A DNA stretch of 64,000 nt from Camellia lanceoleosa. Its lineage: Eukaryota; Streptophyta; Magnoliopsida; Ericales; Theaceae. Of this stretch, positions 22,736-35,959 are shown piece after piece. The notes under the pieces are model-generated. The model saw only the letters and a program-made list of their open reading frames with translations. It was not told where the DNA came from and did not search any database. Position 1 is the first letter of the stretch, and each line of letters begins with the position of its first letter. A program made the translations under genes and the position numbers. The stretch covers positions 133,762,200 through 133,826,199 of the forward strand of contig CM045770.1 in NCBI GenBank assembly GCA_025200525.1, given 5' to 3'.

Positions 22736-23482
22736 TAAATTTACCCTTTGGTCCCTCTAATTTGATCAAAATTTTACTTTGATTTTCATAGTTTTAATTT
22801 GAACAATTGAGACATTAAAATTTTAATTTTGTTATAATTTAGTCACTCCATATCACTTATCGTTAAAATTTTGAACAGAAAATGACTATGCAAAACTAGT
22901 GGAATCAAAGTGAAATTTAAATAGAAAAGTTATAGAGACCACTAAGTAATGAATACATTACGCCAATGGTCCTATAATTTCTTTTAAATTTTTCTTTGAT
23001 CCCTCTAATATCGCACTCCATAGTGATTTATGTATGTTAAATGGATATGTTTAAAATGTTAACAGTGGCATTATAACAAAATAAAAAGTATGTGATTCAA
23101 ATTGCCCAAATTCAAATTGAGCAATGCTATTCTAACCCCAAAATTATACTCACTTTTTAAACTTAATGACGTAACAATCAATTAGAATATCTAAGAAAAT
23201 TCTCTAATCATCAACTAATTATCTCACTTACATATCATTGAATCTAAAAAATAAAAACAACATTAAATTTAGGTTTGGTTTGAGAATAGACTATTTTAAT
23301 AACTTTTTGGCTTTTCAGATAAAATATAAAGTGAAAAATTTAGGATGTTTCTTATATTTTTTGACTTTTTACGAAAAAAAAGTGTAAAATGTAAAAATAG
23401 AAGAGAATCTTAATTTTTTTTTTTTTGTAGAATTCTTTAATTTTTTAATGACTTTTTTTAACTTTTTAATTATTATTATAAC

Positions 23483-23947
23483 TAGGCCGGCCTTGAGATT
23501 TAGGGGGTTCAAGGCGAATTTCGAAAATAGGGCCCCTCTTAAATTTTTTTTTTTTTTAAAAAGTTCATGAATAAAACGATAAATTACAACAACTTTTTTA
23601 TTTGTTTGTAACCACAAAAAAATTTACCTACACATATAATCACTAAAATTATAAACAAAAATTTACTTTCATATATTAAGATAGGAAACAATCATTACAA
23701 ATAATTAAAAAATAAAAATAAAAATCTAGTCTTGTTACTTTATAGTTTAGCAGGCTGCAACTCTTAAGATCTGTGAACTGTGTTTTTTTTTTTTTTTTTT
23801 TGACCCCATGTTCAATTGAGCCTATGGTGTTTGAACTTTTTTTTTTATATCTAAAATATAAAATTATATTTAAGAATCTCTATTTTAAGTCCAAATTTAA
23901 GAGTCCAAAGTACAGGCCTCTCTTACTCGCTCTCAGAGTCATGCCTA
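23483..23947. mobile_element. Non-autonomous hAT-type element (copy 2)
   Basis: Orthologue of 3616-4072. It is flanked by ATTATAAC and AATATAAC (8 bp). The terminal repeats are more decayed than in copy 1. Confidence 0.7.
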
Positions 23948-24174
23948 AATATAACTTTCCAAATTGGTCCTTAAATTACAGATAATTATATAATTTACCT
24001 TAATATAAACGCACATCACCAGTCCTACGCAATATAAGTCAACAAAAACAAAACCAAACCAGATACAATCCTTGGCGTGAACCCCAAGCCACACACCGCC
24101 TCACGGTCTTTATTCTTTCTTCTTCTTCCTTGATAGTATATATGAATACCTAACACAAACAACACCACGAAGAC

Positions 24175-24182
24175 TATATAAA
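24175..24182 (+). promoter_or_regulatory. TATA box of the small ORF
   Basis: TATATAAA lies 85 bases before the ATG at 24267, so a start about 30 bases downstream would leave a leader of some 60 bases. A weaker GTATATAT lies at about 24137. Confidence 0.55.
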
Positions 24183-24266
24183 CTCGTAACAGTGCAGTGT
24201 TCTATCTCAAGACTAAAAAAACCGTCGTTGTTTCTCTGCTCAATTCATTCAAAAATTACAGATCCA

Positions 24267-24665
24267 ATGACTTCTGGCCTTCTTCAGTACTACTTCTTCC
24301 CTACTGACTTCTACTACCCTCGTCCAGCGTTGTCATCGACTACTGTCAATGTCGATAGCACTACCAGGAAGCAGCAAATTGGTGTATCTATTGTTCAAAC
24401 CCAGAAAACAGAAGAACCAGTTGAAGATCATATTCATCGCAACAACAACAACAACAACAACAAGGTTACTAAACCCATTTGTTTTTCATCATCAACAACG
24501 ACAACATGCAAGGAGGAGAGAATGGAAAAGCAATTTAAGCAAGGTGGTTGTTGTGGGTATGGTGAAAAAGAGGGTGATTTTGTTGGGGAGGAGTCCGAAT
24601 TGACACTGCTTCACCTTTCTTGCTCTGTTTTAGTTCCAGATGAGTTCACAGTGTCTCTTGTTTAA
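24267..24665 (+). CDS. Small uncharacterised protein, 132 aa, possible host gene
   Basis: I do not recognise this protein and assign no function. The frame starts at the first in-frame ATG after a TATA box; upstream codons in the frame have no ATG. Residues 5-20 are aromatic and proline-rich (LQYYFFPTDFYYPRP). Residues about 58-64 are a run of seven Asn encoded by an (AAC)n microsatellite. A Ser/Thr patch and a basic stretch EERMEKQFKQ follow, then GGCCGYGEKEG and a hydrophobic tail with LHLSCSVLVPDEF. No signal peptide or transmembrane helix is evident, and no intron is needed. The tandem copy of this segment has kept the upstream and downstream flanks but not the ORF. It may be a short lineage-specific gene or a chance frame. 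Confidence 0.5.
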   Translation: MTSGLLQYYFFPTDFYYPRPALSSTTVNVDSTTRKQQIGVSIVQTQKTEEPVEDHIHRNNNNNNNKVTKPICFSSSTTTTCKEERMEKQFKQGGCCGYGEKEGDFVGEESELTLLHLSCSVLVPDEFTVSLV

Positions 24666-25849
24666 TGATTTTAATTTTTCGCATCTAAATCAAAGTTTTC
24701 TCTCTAGTCTTTTCTGGTGGATTTCATGTCTCTGATTCGGTATTATTTTGTAGAGGCACAGACTCTCTAAAGTTAATTACTGTTTTGAAAATTCGATTAT
24801 GAATGATATTACTATCGTTGAATTTGAATAGTATACTATCTTACTGCTGTTGTTGTTCTTAAAAAATAGAGAGAGAAATTTAGGGTTGTGAAAGGAATTA
24901 AACTTTTTCCCAGCATGACTCCCATTGGTATTGTATGAAGTTTGTTTAAAACTGATGGTTATGTAATTCTGTTTAATTGAGTTTTTGGAATTTATTTTCT
25001 CAAAACATTGAAAATTTTAATTTGATGGAATTTTTTTTTAAAAATATTTCCCTTTTTATTTTTATATTATTTTCACATTTTGGGAGTGAAACTAATTTTT
25101 AAAAATTAGAAAAATACATATTTTTAGTTTCTTTTTTGTCAAACTATTTTTGATTGGGAGATTTTTTTCAAAAATCTTATTTGTAATACTTATTTACCAA
25201 TTAGTCCATCTTAATTTCTAATAACTGGTTTACAGCTATCTAAAGACCAAAAATCTCAACTTTAGATTTAGCACAAAAAATGAAAACTAAATCTATATTT
25301 TAAAAGAAAAATCACTCTGATTTAAATACTTACCCCATTTGAATTAAAATCTATATATTATGATAGAATCATGGAAGCTAATAAATATCCTATTTAAAAT
25401 CTTACTTTTCAAAATTATGAAAACTAATAAATATTATACTTTCACACTTTTTTATAATGTGAAAATTTAAAAATAACGTAATAAAAAATCTAAACAAAAA
25501 TAAAAATACAATGTGAATGTTCACAATAAATAATATACAACTAACTTTCAAAAATACCAAAGTATACAACAAATATAAAACACATATCAAAGTATGAAAT
25601 TACATCAATAAAGAGGAGTTTGAAACTAGCTTAAGCTATAAGCTCCAGTTGGTGAGAAACCAACCAACAAAGCAAAGAAAAAAAATAACAACAAAACCAA
25701 CCAACAAAACAAACACTAGATGCATCCCCTGAGAAGCTGAGCATAATACCACAAAATGTCAAGCAAACCAATAGAAAATCACCAAAAATAGTGCTAAAGC
25801 ATACTAACAGGTATTTAACCAAACACACCCACTAGGAGGCACCGGACTC

Positions 25850-26985
25850 CATTTAATGAGTTGCCTTCAAACTAGGCCAAATCTGATATCCATGAGAATC
25901 TAGACATAGCCTGAGATACATCAGCTCCTGCACTTCTGTAACTAATGGTATATGCATTACCCTCAACTTCCATGACTTTTGAATCTGCACATCACCAGTC
26001 AAAAACAAAGTGGCTCCTTCACTTCTGTAACTGAAGAAATAAGCTAGCAAAAACAGAGATACCTTGACTTAACCCATCAAAACTCCACCCAACTCAGTAT
26101 CCTCCAAAGCACAACCTGATCTACCCTAAATTATAGATGAAATCACTGGTTGAAAAATGAAACTCTTTCAGATATGGATTCAACCATAGAGCAATCCTAG
26201 TCTTAATCAATTCACACAACTCAACCAAATTTGGGTTAGTTGCCTGAAACACACATTCATTTCTAAGTTTCCAAATTAACCACAGCACAGCCAATGGGAT
26301 AGCACTCCAAATCTTTCTTTCCAGCCTCTTCATCCTTCCTCCAGCCCACCATAATAGCAGCTGATCCACCGAGCCTAGTAATGCCCCTTGAGTCCCCCAC
26401 CAATTCAATATATCAGACCATACACTCCACACAAAGGGACAATAGATTAAAACATAGTTCACAGACTAACAATCTGACTTGCAAAACACATATAGACCAA
26501 CCCCATTCCCAGTTAGAACACCAATTCTTTGTAAAAACTCAGCAGTCTTGATTCTGTTTTTCCAAGCTAACCACCCAAATACTTGAACTTTAAGGGGGAC
26601 AAAATTAAGCCATACCAACTTAGTAATTGGAAGAGTTAGGCCAATATTACAAGCAGCAAACCTATAAAATGATGCTACAGAAAACTGACCTGAAGATGAT
26701 GCTCTCTAGACAGGCTTATCCACTTGATCAGACCTCACTGCAGGTCCTGCTGCTAATTGATTCAAAAGATTTTGGAGCTCCACCTCCTCCCACAGATACA
26801 ACACTCTTTTGAATGATAGATTCCATCCTCCTAGTGAATCTTTCCTATCATAGATATCCCTCAGAGTATCACTTTTCTGTAGGGACAATCTATATAGACT
26901 TGGGAACTCATCTTTCAGACAAAGATGCTGACACCATCTGTCAACCCAAAAGCTAATCCTTCTGCCATCCCCAACTTTCAACTAA
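25850..26985 (-). pseudogene. LINE ORF2 C-terminal region with zf-RVT, broken
   Basis: The frame 26706-26981 reads KVGDGRRISFWVDRWC and LYRLSLQKSDTLRDI. The frame 26121-26462 reads YCPFVWSVWSDILNWW and IPLAVLWLIWKLRNECVF. Both are the familiar tail of plant L1 ORF2 around the zf-RVT domain. They are separated by stops and frame changes. The frame from 25853 to 26050 contains further degenerate tail sequence. Confidence 0.8.
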
Positions 26986-27232
26986 AAATTGTTCACAAAG
27001 ATTTCTTGAAGATTGTTTCTATGTTCATCAAAAACTATGATGCATTTCCACACAGTTGACTGGTTACCTCCAGGAATAGAGAAAGGCAACGAGCTTGCAA
27101 TCTTCAACTTATACCTGTTTCATATAACTCTCTTCCACAAAGCTTCACTCTCACACCCAAACCTCCACCACCATTTTAGTAATAAGCAAATGTTGACCTC
27201 TCTCACCCTCCTAATGCCTAACCCTCCTTGTT

Positions 27233-30087
27233 TCACACTTTTGCACAGCTCCCCCATCTAACCATATGGATTTTCCTTTTAAGTTCTGATCCACCCCACA
27301 GAAATGTAGCTTGGAGCCTCTCAACTTCTTTGGCAACCCCTTCAGGCATTCTGAAAAGTGACAGATAGTACACTAGTAATGAAGATAGGACAGCTTTAAC
27401 AAGTGTTAATCTCCCAACAAAAGACAGCAACTTCCTTTTTCCACTAACCCAGCCTACATCTAATTTTATCCAAGATAGGCTTCCATGTAGCTTTCTTCTT
27501 TGGATTAGCCCCTAAAGGTAACCCAAGGTAGCTGATTGGTAGTGCCTTCACTTTGCAGTTCAAGATTGAGGCAAAAGTAGCCATATTTTCATCTGGAACC
27601 CCCGCACCACACACAACACTCCTATGATAGTTAATTCGCAGCCCAGATAGTACCTCAAAGCATCTTAGCACCCTTTTCAAGTTCCTCACATCATCAACAT
27701 CTGCTACACAGAATAGCAAAGACTCATCCGCAAACTGAAGATGAGATAATATAAACACCATTTGAGCCAACTTTCACTCCTTAGACCAAACCTAAAGCTT
27801 GAGCTCTGGATAATAAGATATGTAGCCCTTCTGCAACTAAATTAAACAGGAAAGGGGACAAAGGGTCTCCTTGTCTTAAACCTTTTTGCGAACTGAACTC
27901 TTCAGTTAGTGACCCATTAACAAGCACTAATATCCTAACAGATGTTACACATTCCTCGATCCAACTGATCCATTTATTTCCAAACCCATATTGAGACATC
28001 ATATAGAATAAGAAACCTCAATTAATGGAATCATATGCCTTCTCAAAGTCTAGCTTAATAATTAGCCCCTTCTTCTTTGCCTTCTTCCACCCATCTACCA
28101 CCTTATTTGCAATTAACACACCATCTAAAATGTTTCTCCCACTTTGAAATGTTGTCTGGGTTTCACTAATTATGTGGGGTATCACTTCTTTCAATCTATG
28201 AGATAGCAGCTTTGCTAAGATCTTGTATATTGACCCTACTAAGCTTATTGGCCTATAATCAGATAACCCCTTAGGATTCTTCTTCTTTGGTATAAGGGTT
28301 ACAAATGAGCTATTGATACCCGTAACCAACTTTCCATTCTTACGGAATTCATTCAAAAAGTTTATCACATCACACCTCATCACACTCCAGAATTTTTGAA
28401 AACATCCCATATTAAAACCATCTGGCCTTGGTGCTTTGTTCCCATCACAAGCCATCACTGCACCCTTGATCTTAGCCTCTGAAAACATTGCTTCCAGTTT
28501 GTCAAAACCATAGCTTCCTTGTACTGAGTTGAAAGTCCCTCCTAATTGTGGCCTTCCTCCCCAGTCTTCAGTAAAATGACTCTTGAAATGTTCAAACAGT
28601 TTCCTCTTCACTTGAGTAGGTTCCTCATATACCACCTCACCCTCTAAAATAGAATTTATTGCATTCCTTACTTGTCTACACTTAGTCATAACATGAAAGA
28701 ATCTAGTGTTCTTGTCACCCTTCAAATCCCAATTCATCCTAGACTTTTGGATGCACATTCTCTCCACCACCTTGCTCAACCTCCACACCTCTTCTGTAAC
28801 CTCCCTTCTTCTTGCTTTTTCTGAATTATAAAGCTCTCTATCCTCAGCAACAAGATCAAACTTATGCAGGTCAGCTGCTGCTACTTCCAAGTTAGTGATT
28901 ATGTCCCCAAACACCTCCATATTCCATTTCTTAAGACTAACTTTCAGAGTTTTTAGCTTTTGTAAAAGAATAAAGCCAGCCCATCCTACTATATGAGCCT
29001 CTTTCCAGCTTCTCTCTCAGAAGGCTTTGAAGGTTTTATGAAAGAACCATGCATTTTTTATCTTGAAAGGTTTGGGCCCCCAATCCCTGCCATCCTCCAT
29101 CACTAGGAAAGGGCTATGATCAAAGAGTAGCCTAGGCAGACCCCACATCTTCAACTTAAAAACCTCAAGCCACTTTGGATCTACTAATACTCTATCAATT
29201 CGACTCCACTTTTCACCTTCTCTTGAGTTACACCATGTAAACTTTCTACCACACAATGGCAGGTCAGACACTTCACAGCTTTCAATGAACTCATTAAACT
29301 CTCTTATCCTCTTGCCTCTTTTAGAGCACCCTTTCCTTTCACTAATGTTCCTTATCTCATTAAAATCCCCACCCAAACACTAAGGTTTAGGAAAATCCTT
29401 CTTTAATTTGACTAAGCTATTCCAAAGCTTTCTTCTTAACCCCACTTCATTAGGTGCATAGACATTTACAATGGCACACTCAAAAGAATTAAAAAAGGTA
29501 CCTAAGAGCAATATGAACCTCCTGCTGCTGCAGCACTCCTCTATCTGAAACACATATGGGTCCCACACATAGAGTAATCCTCTAGTTGCATCCTCAGAGT
29601 CCACAGCCATAAATTCCATGATACCCTTAGCCCACAATGATCTTACTTCAGCCTCAGAGATCTCAGATTTTTTGGTTTCTTGGAACAACACCATATCCAC
29701 CCTTCTTTCCTTCAAAAGCTTCCTAATCTTTCCTTTCTTTTCCTTCTTGCCCAGCCCTCTTACATTCCATGTTAATAACTGTATAACAAAAAGATAATAC
29801 TCCTTTGCTTTTCCCCAATTAGTAGGTGCTTCATGCCCCACATCTTCCCCCCTTCCAATTCTTTCCTTATCTTTGAGTTCAAGCTCCATAATCTTGTTAA
29901 GAACTTCATCCTTCTTCCCATTGTAGTTTACTCCCAACACTTCCCCCATTTTCAAGGTTGCTTGGGCTTCAGTTAATATGTGCCTCCTTTTATCTATCAT
30001 GTTCTCTACCGAAGCTGATAGAGAGATGGTTGCTACTGCTACTCTCCACACTACGACTTTTGGCACTGCTTTGCTAGTTGAGACCAT
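27233..30087 (-). pseudogene. LINE ORF2: endonuclease and reverse transcriptase, broken
   Basis: Endonuclease: LTWNVRGLGKKEK, LFQETK, then GGDFNEI and FDHSPFLV (the family's SDH reads FDH). Reverse transcriptase: FVTLIPKKKNPKGLSDYRPISL, KLDFEKAYDSIN, QKGLRQGDPLSPFLF, QFADE and SYLGLPLGA. In-frame stops lie at 29380-29382, 29017-29019 and 28018-28020. The first and third probably derive from TGG. Frameshifts near 27775 and 27435 divide the rest. The FADD catalytic box reads FADE (codon 27723-27725, GAG). The family nicks target DNA and copies its RNA at the nick; this copy cannot. Confidence 0.9.
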
Positions 30088-30357
30088 TCTCTACCCATAT
30101 CTTCTAAGTAGACTAAGGGGACCCTTTTTGGAGTGTAAGTACCCATGTTTAGCTAAAAAACTAACATTCTTCTTCCCTTTTTTGTTTTGTGCAGTTCGAA
30201 GACTGGGCTCCAGCTCCTGAGCTTCAGATACACTTGGGCTGCTTTCAACTAGCCCAATTGTAACCCCACCCTCCTTAATATTGCTAATCTGATCCGTAGG
30301 CCCAATTTGTGATTTTTGAACTTCCTTTAGCCCTTATCCTTGACATGATCCTTCATT

Positions 30358-31803
30358 CTAGCCCAGTACCACTTCTATTTGTACTCTAGGTCTATTAAGA
30401 CTTGACCCACCTAGGCTTCTAACGTAGCCTGGTGTTAGTATCTGATCATCCATGCTTTGCCTTGTCCCACTGTCAACTACCTCAAACCCTACGTTATGGT
30501 TCCCTAAGTCCATCATTGCTCTGCATTCCTCTCTAGCAGTTGGTGACCCTATATTGTTGTTCCTAATTCCCATTGCCAGCTCTACACCACTTCTTGACTC
30601 TGTAACCACAATACCACTTCTCCAGCACCTCTCGTGTTCCACCTCCTCACTCATCCTCTCCCCAAGTGGTTTGAGATCTATGTCCACCCCATTCCAAATG
30701 TCCAGAACATGGTCTGAGTCATTCTCCATGTCAGCATCTCCTTCATTGTCCCTGTTGCTCCTTGCCATGCCCTGGTTCTGTAAAACATTTGAACTACCCA
30801 ACTTCTTCATCTCTTGATTCTTTTGGCACTTGCATACCACATTTATCAGTTTTTCTATCACCACTTGTTCTTCACAAACTCTCACTGGATATAACACACC
30901 TCAGCACACCAAATTCACAACCTTATTAATTGGTTCCATGCATTTGGTGGATATCTTCATCTTGGCACATACAAAAGACTTGGGTTGATTCATATCTCCA
31001 TCGCAATACAGGAAATGCCTCCATAGCAATACAGGAAATGCCTCCATAATCCACCAACCCTCTTAACATTTGTACTATTCTAGAGATTTAATGGGATGCC
31101 ATAGCAACTTAGCCATACACTCCTTTCCTGCTCTAGAACCAGTCCAGATTTTCCTTCTGAAATAACCTCGCACCATTCCAGAATCAATTCCTTAATGGGC
31201 TTCAGTTTCGGTGCCATCTCCTCCGTAGACCTGAATGTAATCACCACCTCACGACCCCCACTTTCTCTTGCCAAGACATCCTCCACTCCTATTGCTTCAA
31301 TTTCCTTTTTCAAATTAATTGTAGCATAACACTCTTTCAAACGAACAACTACACTTTCATACAACCACCCATTCCCTATTTCCTCAGCCTTTAGTGTAAT
31401 GTTATCACTGCCAACACACGATTTGCCTCTTACCGCCTCTGCGTATGATCTCTTATCTGTCAAGACTGGTACCCACCTTCGTTCTTCCCCTCGTTGGCCA
31501 TTTTGCCCCTTAACTGACAAGAGACTAGGCTTTGTTAATACAACTTCCCCTATCTTTTCCTTCCCAAGATCCGCATGCTTTACTTCAATTGCCTTATCAT
31601 CCACCCATAGCCTATTAGCTTTTTGCACTGCAACGGTGGCCGCCACAAAGCAATCAAACCTAACAAAGCCAAACCTTGTATTAGTTGTCCTTCTTCTTTT
31701 ATACGAGATGAATACATCCTGCACCACACCAAACTTATTGAAGAGCGTGTAAAGCCCCTTCGGGCTCACCGAAGTTTGTAGATTATCCACAAATATGGTG
31801 AAC
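30358..31803 (-). pseudogene. LINE ORF1: RRM and linker regions
   Basis: The frame ending at 31080 starts with an RRM: IFVDNL (RNP2-like), LFNKFGVVQDVFI and RFGFVRF (RNP1-like). It continues with a DUF4283-like part around ESVVVRLKECYATINLKKEIE. After a stop at 31080 a further 179-codon frame (30358-30897) gives an acidic, low-complexity C-terminal part. L1-type ORF1 proteins bind the element RNA. The frame formally extends rightwards to 31868 but leaves the element at 31803, so the native N-terminus is missing. Confidence 0.8.
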
Positions 31804-32327
31804 AGTATAATATAAATGTTCACAAGAACAACAAACTTACAACTAAATTTTAAAAACATAAAACTCATACGAAAATATAATGTGAATGTTCACAATTTAT
31901 AGTTAACTTACAACTACCCTTAAAAAAATTAAAATCATATCAATGTAAACATTCATACTGCAACGTAAAAACACGAAACAAATTGAAAAAAGTGAAAATA
32001 AATTATTTTGATTTTTCAATAACAATAAAAATGATTGCTCAACCAACAAGTATAGTAGCAAACAATAAATAACAAATCATCAAACAATAAAAAAAATCAT
32101 CAAATAGGCCATATATATTGACCCACCTTTTTAGAAAAATTTGTATATAATCAATTTCGGCATAATACCAGTGAATAAGCTACACAATATCGATGACTAC
32201 ACAAATCAATGAAAATACTATGGTTTATGTATAACAATGGCAAAAAAATGATTTTTCATCGCCAGTTTACCTTCATCTTTGTTGTAACTCCATTATCTCT
32301 GTTATCAGTCTACATGTACAACTAATT
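31804..32327. repeat. Segmental duplication, copy 2, second part
   Basis: Continues the host sequence cut by the LINE and matches 16246-17035 with substitutions and a few gaps. No gene is visible. Confidence 0.75.
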
Positions 32328-33539
32328 TGTAGACACTCCATTTTAACCGGCCCTAAGACTTAGGTGTTTTCTTCCGAACACCCAATAACGAAAATTAGAA
32401 TATATTATTTTATGAATTTCTCAACAGAAAAGTCAAATTTAAATTTTAATCCTAACCCTCACCCATTTTTGACAAATTATTTTAGACCGATGCAATATAT
32501 TTTATTAGTTTATTATTTTATAATTTTACATAATTTTCTATGCTTTGTACATATTTTAGGTGTTTTTACATAAACTAGTATAAATAATATTTTTATATTA
32601 TATATTAAAATTAATTAAATAAAAAATAAAATATAAAATATAAAAAAACAAGAACAAGAATAAGAGAAATCAAACTTGTCTCTAAAAATAATATTTAAAA
32701 AAAAAAGAAGAAAAAGAAGAGGAGAAATTAAACTTGCCTCCAAAAAGTAATAAAAGAATAAAAGAATAAAAAAAGAGAGAAGAATAAGAGAAATCAAATT
32801 TGCCTTATATAAATATTTAAATTATTATTGTTTTTATTTTTGTTTTTGTTGATAATTTTGCCTATAAAAGATAAGGGTGGGCTTCATGATTTAGGGGTGT
32901 GAAAAAAGAGAGCTAGAGAAACTCAACATGGAGAGGAAAAAAGAAGAAAAGAAAAGAAGGAAAGAAAAGAAAAAAATGAAATAAATTGTTTTTAAAAATT
33001 CTTGAGGGAATTGATTTTTGAAAATCTAAATTTGCTTTAATCAACCTTTCTATCCACCGATATATACCACTCAAAACCACATTAAAGCTAAAACTTAAAA
33101 TTTCTTACTGAGATTCCAAATGATACACCATAACCGTGAGGGTGTAAATAAGAAAGTTTGATAATTAGAAAATTCACAATTTCCTCCAAAAAGTGAATTT
33201 TTACAATCTTCTCATTTATTTTTTTGTATTTTCTTTACTGTTTTAAATATGTGATATTTAGGTTGTGAAAATGGAAGGTTGAGCCTCTGTTCCTTAGATT
33301 TTGTCTCATTTATTTTATTGTATTTTCTTTACTGTTTTAAATGTGTGATATTTAAGTTGTGAAAGTGGAAGGCTACACCACCCACATATCTATTGTAATT
33401 TACTATTTTTTTTATATATAATTGTTTTATCACTTTAAAGAGAATGTTGTACCACTCACATATTTATTGTACTTTACTATTGTACATAAACTACTGTAAT
33501 TTACCGCTTTGAATAGTTGGTACCACCTAATTTGTTAGA

Positions 33540-33835
33540 AATGTAGCCCTATCGTGTGAATAATGACTTTCGATGAATAGTAACTACCTGTGGTTAATAG
33601 TATTTCTGGTGATAAATAGTAACCGTGGACAAAAAATGCTCGATAACATGAATAATGACCAAAGAGGATGAATAGTAACTGCCGCGGTGAATAGCATTGT
33701 CAACGGTGAATAATAACTGCTGGATGAATAGTACTCTAACCAAATGCGTTTTCCCGAGTGAAACAGAGCAGTCATCTAATGGTAGGCAAAACAATTTCTA
33801 GCAGATGAACAGTAACCGACAGATGAATAGTTTTT
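33540..33835 (+). repeat. Degenerate repeats of GATGAATAGTAAC
   Basis: About ten variants of GGTGAATAGTAAC or GATGAATAATGAC recur at irregular 20-35 base spacing inside the old LTR. Confidence 0.7.
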
Positions 33836-33859
33836 TATTTTTTTATTTTATTTGTATGA

Positions 33860-35959
33860 TGTAACAACCCCAAACTAATTACAATAATCCAACTCCAAAT
33901 ACAAGTACAATGTGATATAAATAAAATAATAAGCTTTCATTCATTAGAGTTAATGTATAAAAGATGACACATGCGATATACATTCATAAATCATTTATTC
34001 TGAATCTATAGCATATGTTACAAGACAAAATAAGAAATGGAAGCTAAACAGATATTCATATGCCCTAATAGCTTACATCTTTCTAAGACCGTGCTTGGTT
34101 ACAACAAAATGAGTCATAAGCTCAATATAAATAAAACCTTAGACTTGTACAAAAGATAAATACAAAGTCCGCAAGAATTAAGCCTTCAGCTCTACAATCT
34201 TCTCAAGCTAAATCCTTGGCGGAGGGATGTCACCCGCACCTGAAAATGGTTTTTCCCAAGTAGGGTGAGTCAAAGCCCAGTAGAAACAATCTAACACAAT
34301 ATATGAATCTTAACAAAGACATAAGTATAATGCGCATATACAATACCTATAATAAAATCATTCATATTCTACATGGTCACAATATGCCAAATTTTATATC
34401 TCAATCCATTTTATCTCAATTCATTTCAAGTCAATCATTTCACCTCAACTCATGAGTCAAATTCATTGTTATCCAGACAACCCCAACTGAGGCTACAACT
34501 CAGTGATTCTCTAATCAACACAACCATTACACAAACACTTTAATTTTTCATTTTATGGAAATTTTGTCCATGGGAATCGGCACCCATGTATACGCGTGGT
34601 TTTCGGGATATTCACCCTGGATACACAGGCCAACTTAATTTAATGGAGTCCATCATCTTTCTTCTCACAAACATAGAGGACATCCATTTTCTCCTCTCAA
34701 ATATCATACATATACAATGTATTAAAAACACAGTCATATTTAATGACAACCGATAAGAGATTAGTTTTAATTCATCTAATCCTCATGCAATTTCTACAAC
34801 AATCATAGCTATCCTCCACTCATAGCTCAAAACAAACAGATATACAATCTCCAAAATAGATAAACTATCTAAATTTCCATAAGTGAGAGATAATACACAT
34901 CCAACTCCACCATTTATATACACATTCATCTAATTTCATATCCTTAATACTAATTTCATTATTTATACAAAATAATTATTTAAAACATTTTAAGGCAAAA
35001 CTTCATCCTCTCTCAAATCCAACCCATATATCAAAATCATCAAATTTAACACAACACATCCTCATATCTATACCCATAACCATTTTCAATACCTTCATTT
35101 GAATACCCCTTTTTTTATTTTAAACCAAAACCCTAGGTTTGTCTAAAATCCTCCAAATCCCAACATTATTTACACAACAATAAATAACTAAGTTAAAAAT
35201 CATCAGAGTGTAAAAAGTCTCTACCTCAATGTTAGAAGACGAGCAAGCAAGGAGAAAACTTTAAAGACACCGAAACCAACTTTCGTTCGTATCAAAATGG
35301 AGCTCTTGAGATGCTCTACCTTTTTTTCCAAAAACACTAGGGTAGAGAAACCAACGGATCTAGGTGAAAATGTAGAGACAATGTGAGTTCTAGAGAGAGA
35401 AACTCAAGATCTAAGGTTTTGAAATATTTTAGAGAGAGAAAGAGATGAAAAAGTGATGTAAAAAGTGGCTGTTACAAACTGATCTATGCACAGTCTGCTC
35501 GAGCGCAAGAAATGACGCTCAAGCGTTAAACACAATAAGTTATTCCACTCGAGCACAAGAAGTGCCGCTCAAGCACAGAATGCACACTCCTAACAGTTTT
35601 GTAGACAATAGGATAATGCTTGAGCGCAAGAAAGGCCGCTTGAGCTGAGCCCGCTCGAGAGCAGAAAGATCTGCTTAAGCGTAGAATACACTATCCCAGT
35701 AGTTTTGCAAACCTGCAAAAATACTGAGAGTTCACAAAGCCTGCTCGAGCGTAAGAATTGCCGCTCTAGTGGAGGAGCAGAATTCTGGGCAAACAAGAGT
35801 TTTGAAACTAAGTAACCAATCTATCTCAAACCCAACCATAACAATCCAAAGGCCAAATTTAAGGAGATACAAAGGAAGCAAGATGTGAATAACAATATGA
35901 AACCATGAAATCTGAGTTTCGGATACAACAAGGGTCAGGTCAAAATCGGAATCGCTATA
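33860..35959 (-). mobile_element. Solo LTR, 2.1 kb, gypsy family with paired-palindrome array
   Basis: It runs from TGTAACAACCCC to ATCGCTATA on the plus strand, the same ends as the LTRs of the gypsy element at 42819-53855. The flanks TATGA (33855-33859) and CATGA (35960-35964) form a target duplication with one mismatch. Orientation follows from that element's primer site and polypurine tract. An array of CGCTCGAGCG-like palindromes lies at 35496-35771. Confidence 0.8.

Larger units (their letters stand above)
22736..25595. repeat. Segmental duplication, copy 2, first part
   Basis: Homologous to 2650-4260 (left arm) and 13946-16250 (right arm). It includes the hAT-type element and the only candidate host gene. 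Where copy 1 has the pararetrovirus and its insertions, this copy has the small ORF at 24267. Confidence 0.75.
25596..31803 (-). mobile_element. L1-type LINE, 6.2 kb, nearly full length
   Basis: In the minus-strand direction it has an RRM-bearing ORF1, then ORF2 with endonuclease, reverse transcriptase and a C-terminal zf-RVT region, the order of plant L1 elements. The flanking duplication AGTAT (25591-25595 and 31804-31808) interrupts sequence that is continuous in copy 1 (near 16246). The 5' end begins almost at the RRM, so it is slightly 5'-truncated. No poly-A tail is visible at the left end, which closes instead with an AATAAAG-like word, so the tail may have been lost. Confidence 0.88.

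Noticed and set aside
30452..30817. 121-codon plus-strand frame opposite LINE ORF1
   Set aside because: Antisense shadow of the LINE ORF1 C-terminal frame, without recognisable features.
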